Below, one piece after another: positions 18,758-23,378 of a DNA stretch of 23,378 nt. How positions within the stretch are numbered: the stretch's first letter is position 1; the number at the start of each line of letters is the position of its first letter. The stretch spans positions 8,837-32,214 of the forward strand of contig BRYA01000888.1 in assembly GCA_030267965.1 (NCBI GenBank), written 5' to 3'. A model generated the notes under the pieces. It saw only the letters and a program-made list of their open reading frames with translations. It had not been told where the DNA came from and made no database searches. Position numbers and translations under genes: made by a program. This stretch comes from Triparma columacea (Eukaryota; Sar; Bolidophyceae; Parmales; Triparmaceae).

Positions 18758-21700
18758 ATGAGCGAAAATGACTCTGAGCTGGACCAAATGATGGACGGCA
18801 TGTCCTCTGATGAATCGGACTTTTCCGATGAAGAAGTGGGTTCTGTCGAGGGGGGCTCTCCGATAAGCCATATGGAGAGCGCAGAGAAGGATTTCATGAG
18901 GAAACTTAAAGAGCAGAGGAGTGACTTGAGCTGGGGCGAGGGAAAGGACAACGATAACAGCGAGGTGAGGGCTGAGGGTTAGGGGGGGGGGGGGTCGGCG
19001 GGGAGGGGGGTTTATCTTGAGTGTTGATCGTATACAGCGACACAGATGGGCTATGAGCTCCTCAGCAACTTTGTCTCCTTGACTTCACTCATCGTCTCTG
19101 ATCCCACCCAATCCCCCCTCCGCAAACAGAATGAAGACAGTATCAACTTAGACAACGACCCAAGGTGAGGACGTCCGATCTTTCATACTCCCCTCATGCT
19201 CCATGTCTAACCTTCCCCCCCTCCTCCGCAGCGAGTTCATGCTGAAGAAGCTCCCCACAACCACCCCCTCCACCTCCCCAATAAACGACTCAAAGTATGA
19301 CGATAGCGACGATGAAGGTATTGGTAGCTCCCCGGGAATATCAAACATGGTTCTAATGAAGGAGGTGAGAGAAAAAGTCGTCCCAACCCCCCCACATCGG
19401 TTGCAAATCCGTCTGACGCACGCAATATAACAACTCCTTTCCCAGGACTACAACGACTACGATGATGCAGGAGATTCGACTTCCGAGGACGAGGGAGAGT
19501 TTGAGGATGATGGCGTCGACAGGTGAGGGCGGGCGAAATGTTGAGCAGAATGTTTTTTAGGCAGGATCAAACGAACAGTTGCCTCGCCGAGCGCTCGCCA
19601 ACACCAACGATTTCCGCTATTCGCTCGGCTCCTCACTTCACAGCGACGACAGTGAGTTCGACTACAACATTCCCTCCCGCCCCGTTGTTCAGAGGACCCT
19701 GGCTCCGCAGCAGCAGCAACAGCAACAGGTGAGAGTGGAGGAGGGCATGAGTGTCGCGGAAATTACGATCTTCGCGCCGGAGGCCAGAGCGCCCGACACA
19801 TATCTGACTCTAAACCCTTAACAATTCGCTCCGCACGTCGCATCGCTTTGCAGCCTGCTAGACAGAGCTTCACGTCCTTCAACTCTCCCGCGAGCAACCC
19901 CTCCTTCAATCCTTACCTGAACACTGGCGGTTATGGCGCTTCGGCCCAGAGCTACGACACGCAGGTCACCGCCTTCGGGTTCAGGGGGGCGACGAGCGCA
20001 AGCATTGATAGGACGACTGATTCGCACCTTGCGAACCAGGCGAGGGATACATATGAGGCTGGGGACTACGGACTTAATGTTAAGATAGGAAAGAAGGGGA
20101 AAGAGAAGGGGGGGAAGGTAGAGGAGAAGGGGAAGGGCGCTGAGGGGAAGGGGAAGGAGAGGGGGGAGAGAGAGACGAAGGAAACACAAATGCAAGAGAC
20201 CATCATGAGCAAGACTGAGGAGTCGCTGAGGAGGAGGGACGACAGGGGGGGAGGCAAGGGGAAGGTGGAGGAAGAAGAAGAGAAGGTGGCGCAAGAAAAG
20301 GAGGATGAGGAAGAGGTAAGATTATCTGGGGTCATTTTAATCCATCTTCCCTCCCTCTTACCCAGCACCCACCTCGTAAAACCACTTAGGATCGCCCTAC
20401 AACCCCCCCCCGTAGGAAGATGTCTTTCGCCGAGGCCAAGGCTCCCCCCCCTTCGCCTTGCACTGGCCCTTCGAAGGAGTTAGACGACCGGGCGGTCCCG
20501 GACATCTCCCACCTCAACCTGGGGCAGACGAGGAACATGGACGAAAGGTTGAGCAACATCGACGAGAGGTAGGTTAAGGCGAGCGAGTGGGGGGTCTCAT
20601 GTCATTGCTTCGCACTTCCTATAGCTAACTTCCCTTCGGTCATCACATCGCTCCTCCCGCTCCTCCCTCTCCTCCCCCAGCCCGAAGGCCATCGCGGACA
20701 GGAAGAAGTTCAACAGGGAGAACGGGCAAAGCATCCCTGCCAAAGTTCCGACCCTCACGGGTGCGACGAGCGGGATATACAATGCGACCACACCGAGAGG
20801 GGATAGGATATTGGACCCCATTCCGAAGGATCAGGAGATGAAGCAGTGCTACGTTGTGAGGTCGAACAACGGGGTGTTGGGGGGGAAGACTTACTGTTTG
20901 TTTGAGGAGGTGAGGTTGGAAAGGAGAAGAATGAAGAGGTGAAAGGAAGCGGGTAGTATGTATTGTGATTCATCTAACGACGCCTCCTCTCTGCCCATCA
21001 CAGCCCCCAGGGAACGGACCTCCGGGAGGGGGCGTGAACAGTAGCGACACCGCGGATAAAAGGTGAGAATCCGCAATCATACAGTAAGATGAGCATCGTC
21101 ACCTAACCCCTTTCACCTCGCTCCAATCGCCTCTCCTTAGGTTCCTGCTATGGGCGAAGAAGAAGTCGGGGGGCGGAAAGAACTCAGTCTACATCATAGC
21201 AGACGACTTCGCCGTTCCTGGCGTCCGCCAGAACGTGGTGGGGAAACTCAAGGGGAACTGGAGCGGAGGAAGGTGAGAGACGAGGCAGCAATGCAGCAAA
21301 AAGAAGAAGGGAACCGAAGCTTATCACTTACACGAAAAAATTCCTTCTCTCTCTCCCCTAGCTACACGATATACACCGGTGGGGTCAACCCTAAGAAAGG
21401 GTCTGGAAGTGAGACTTCCCTGCGGTCTGAGGTGAGTCGGTTCTTTGGGGGTTGGGGGTCTTCAAAACCGAGAGCTCTTCATTGGAACAACACCCCGGTG
21501 GCAGACAACTAACCGATCGAAAATTCGCTACTTAGCTTGGTCTCGTCCTTTACGAGTACGACAGGATGGGTCCTGGTCGCATGAAGGTTTGCGTCCCATT
21601 TTTGACCTCCCCCAACCCCTCCTCGGGTGGGGGCAAGGCCTGGGGCGTCATGGACTCTATAAGGGGGGAGCTAGGGGAGCTCGCCGAGATCGAGAGGCTG

Positions 21701-22027
21701 ACGAGGGAGGGCATGCCGAAGAGACTGGAGGGGACACTGGCAATGTGCAGCAACAAGAGACCGAGGTGGGACGCGGGGCAGAAGGGGCACGTCCTTAACT
21801 TCAAGGGGAGGGTCACGGAGAGCTCGGTTAAGAACTTCCAGCTAGAGTGCCCGAAGGAGACGGGGGAGAAGACAATGCTGCAGTTCGGGAGGGTTAAAAA
21901 GAACGTCTTTGCACTGGACTATGGATGGCCGCTAAGCGCGGTTCAGGCGTTCGCGATATGCCTAAGCAGCATGGACGGAAAGATCGCGGACAGCAAGGGG
22001 TTCGACATGATGAAGAAGTACGTCTAA
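18758..22027 (+). CDS. Tubby-domain protein with a long acidic N-terminal region (12 exons)
   Basis: Exons: 18758-18964, 19130-19164, 19232-19364, 19446-19522, about 19561-19728, 19854-20315, 20390-20568, 20681-20909, 21004-21062, 21141-21272, 21362-21431 and 21536-22027, for about 747 residues. The last 280 residues are a Tubby domain. Seen: RFLLWAKKK and YIIADDF; SYTIYTGG; LVLYEYDRMG with RMKVCVPF; then VLNFKGRVTESSVKNFQLE and LQFGRVKKNVFALDYGWPLSAVQAFAICLSS, the family signature. Tubby domains bind PI(4,5)P2 at the plasma membrane or cilium and carry membrane proteins. The N-terminus has many Asp/Ser/Glu runs, a Gln run before 19728, and a Lys/Glu/Gly-rich charged stretch in exon 6. All phases agree except exon 4 to 5: exon 4 ends in phase 2 (GAC AG|GTGAGG) while the good frame of exon 5 needs phase 0. 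This could be a one-base error or an unusual splice site. There is no F-box as in plant Tubby-like proteins. Gene symbol left open. Confidence 0.88.
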
Positions 22028-22102
22028 AGAGGAGAGGTGGGGAGAGAAGGAGGGAAGTTAATTCACTTTTTTGGCACTGAAAGATAGCCTCGTCTCCTTT
22101 AT

Positions 22103-22960
22103 TCACCCCACCCTCGTAACCCCGCTCCCTCCCGCCACCCCCGGTGCCTCCCCCCTCTTGACCATCCCCTCCGTAATATTTTTGTACTCCTGAAACTTGT
22201 CTTCATCCCCTCTTCTTTTGTACATGACAGCAAGGTTATAGCATGACTTAGCCATCCCCCCCTCGCATCCCTTAACCAGCATCCTCTCGCTCTCCTTCTC
22301 CGCCCCCCCCTTCCCCCCGTACTTCCTCTGCACATCCGCGTACCTCCCCGTATTATCCAGCAGCACGCTACCCCCCAGGTGGCAGCTTACTCCATCCCCC
22401 TCCTCGCACGCCCTCGACAAAGCCTCCAAACCCCTTACCCCGTCGTAAGGGACGCCCCGGTCGTCGGCTTCGTCCTTTGATAGGAGCATGGTACCGAGGT
22501 GATGGCAGGCGCCTGCGTGGGAACCAGACTCGCAGGAACGGACGAGTGCCTTGAAGGCCTCTTTGTCAGATTGTTCTGTACCCTTACCTGCAAGGTACTG
22601 GCGGGCGGCGTTGAAGCATGAGGGAGGGTAGAATAGTCCCTTCCCGTCGTTTGTTTTTACAATCCCTTGCTGCTTTGATACTGTTGAAAATGGTAAGGAG
22701 GATGATGACTCGAGGTAACATGAGGATAAATACAGCTTGAAACTTTCGTTAAAGTCGGACATTACGACTGTATTGGATGTGTGATGGTAAGTATGTATCA
22801 TTTGTCGGCACTAAACATCGTTTTGTTGCTTACCTGACGAGAATTCGGCAAGTTGATGACAGGCCATTGCATTACCCCCAGCGCAATCCACTTTGAAACC
22901 TTCCACGCGTTCCTCGTACTGTGGGTCGAGGGCTTTGGGGGTATCGGAGTCCGACGGCAT
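22103..22960 (-). CDS. COA7: COA7-like Sel1-repeat protein, mitochondrial respiratory-complex assembly factor
   Basis: Exon 1 is 22960-22834 and exon 2 is 22680-22103. The intron (TCAG|GTAAGC ... TTTTCAACAG) is 153 nt, phase 1, giving 234 residues, close to the usual 231 of COA7. Sel1-like helical repeats with paired Cys are visible: FKVDCAGGNAMACHQLAEF, LVRSCESGSHAGACHHLGTM, LSRACEEGDGVSCHLGGSV, LVKGCEGGMAKSCYNLAVMY. The regular Cys spacing (C..G....C) is that of COA7, a soluble protein of the mitochondrial intermembrane space that carries disulfides, binds haem and helps assemble cytochrome c oxidase. No cleavable presequence is visible, which fits import by the disulfide relay. The start follows a short leader, and the reading frame supports MPSDSDTPKALDP. 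A general Sel1-repeat (Hcp-like) protein is the alternative. Convergent with the Tubby gene, with a 75-bp gap. Confidence 0.82.
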
Positions 22961-23092
22961 GACTTTTTAGGTGAGAAGACGTAGGTGAGACTGCTTCAAT
23001 TTGACTCTTCTTTTTGGGCCCTTTTTTTTCGGCCATTTTGGGGCGCTCCCATAACACTCACGGTACGCACGTCCCCAATAAAATGCTCAACG

Positions 23093-23378
23093 CTAATTTC
23101 CCTTCCATAACACGTTCAACTTTAGTCTCTCCCCAAACCCCCTTCCTCTCCCCTCCCCTTCATTCCCCCCCTCAGTCTCTCCTCTGTCTCTTCCCGTCGT
23201 CTCCTCCCATGTCGTATCCCCTTCCTCTCTTTCCCCCACCTCCTCCTCCCCCTCCCCCGTACCTGTCCCCTCCTCCTCCTCCCCCGTACCAGTCCCCTCC
23301 CCCTCCCCCTGGTGGTGGTCCCCCATACCTGTCCCCTCCCCCTCCCCCTGGTGGTGGTCCCCCATACCTGTCCCCTCC
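23093..23378 (-). CDS. Possible partial gene: Gly/Glu-rich repeat protein tail
   Basis: The minus frame is open from the right edge down to a stop at 23093, so at most the C-terminus is inside the window. It reads GDHHQGEGEGTGMGDHHQGEGEGTG, then GEEEEGTGTG-type repeats, then an Arg/Gly/Glu-rich stretch. The composition follows from a pyrimidine-rich minisatellite, which keeps frames open by itself, so coding is uncertain. It lies 133 bp from the start of COA7 in the same orientation. Confidence 0.25.
   Translation of the reverse strand, partial: EGTGMGDHHQGEGEGTGMGDHHQGEGEGTGTGEEEEGTGTGEGEEEVGEREEGDTTWEETTGRDRGETEGGNEGEGRGRGFGERLKLNVLWKGN
23235..23378. repeat. Pyrimidine-rich minisatellite, 39-bp and shorter units, cut by the right edge
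   Basis: The end of the window repeats CCTGTCCCCTCCCC, CTCCCCCT and GGTGGTGGTCCCCCATA in a 39-bp period (about 23310-23378). Before it come related units without the GGTGGTGG part, with CTCCTCCTCCCCCGTACC. The array continues beyond the window. Confidence 0.85.

Noticed and set aside
20066..20368. Minus-strand frame rich in Ser/Phe/Pro
   Set aside because: It is the complement of the Lys/Glu-rich exon 6 of the Tubby-domain gene.

Overview
The window looks like nuclear DNA of a unicellular alga with a plastid, most likely a stramenopile of the bolidophyte/pelagophyte/diatom type. Genes are split by short spliceosomal introns, mostly 65-270 nt, nearly all starting GTGAG or GTAAG and ending CAG or TAG. 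One gene is a plastid-type glutamyl-tRNA reductase with a hydrophobic N-terminal presequence. Others are core eukaryotic genes (SOF1/DCAF13, COA7, a Tubby-domain protein). The lineage is an inference from gene content; no rRNA or organellar marker is present.

Layout, left to right. Positions 1-2470, minus strand: two tandem copies of a predicted secreted repeat protein of unknown function. The copy at 509-2362 is complete with two exons. The copy at 1-464 runs off the left edge and shows a one-base frame break in its signal peptide. Positions 3108-4583, minus: a GC-rich WD40-like coding region whose frame breaks several times. Positions 4647-8903, minus: a 1382-residue predicted receptor kinase with signal peptide, beta-helix region, six EGF-like modules, one membrane segment, a START lipid-binding domain and a TKL-type kinase. 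This is the most striking gene here. Positions 9540-10800: a noncoding tandem array of about 155-bp units in two sequence subfamilies. Positions 11429-14154, minus: an unrecognised protein that I resolve into 11 exons, some only 10-34 nt long, with a shared motif in several introns.

The right half is compact housekeeping DNA: HEMA (14722-16358, plus), SOF1/DCAF13 (16439-18386, minus), a 12-exon Tubby-domain gene (18758-22027, plus) and COA7 (22103-22960, minus). HEMA/SOF1 and Tubby/COA7 are convergent pairs with gaps of only 80 and 75 bp. The window ends in a pyrimidine-rich 39-bp minisatellite that may encode a glycine/glutamate-rich protein tail.

The genes do not form one pathway. HEMA acts in plastid tetrapyrrole synthesis, SOF1 in nucleolar ribosome assembly, COA7 in mitochondrial respiratory-complex assembly, and the kinase in signalling at the cell surface. 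All exon models come from reading frame, splice consensus and phase only; no transcript or database evidence was available.
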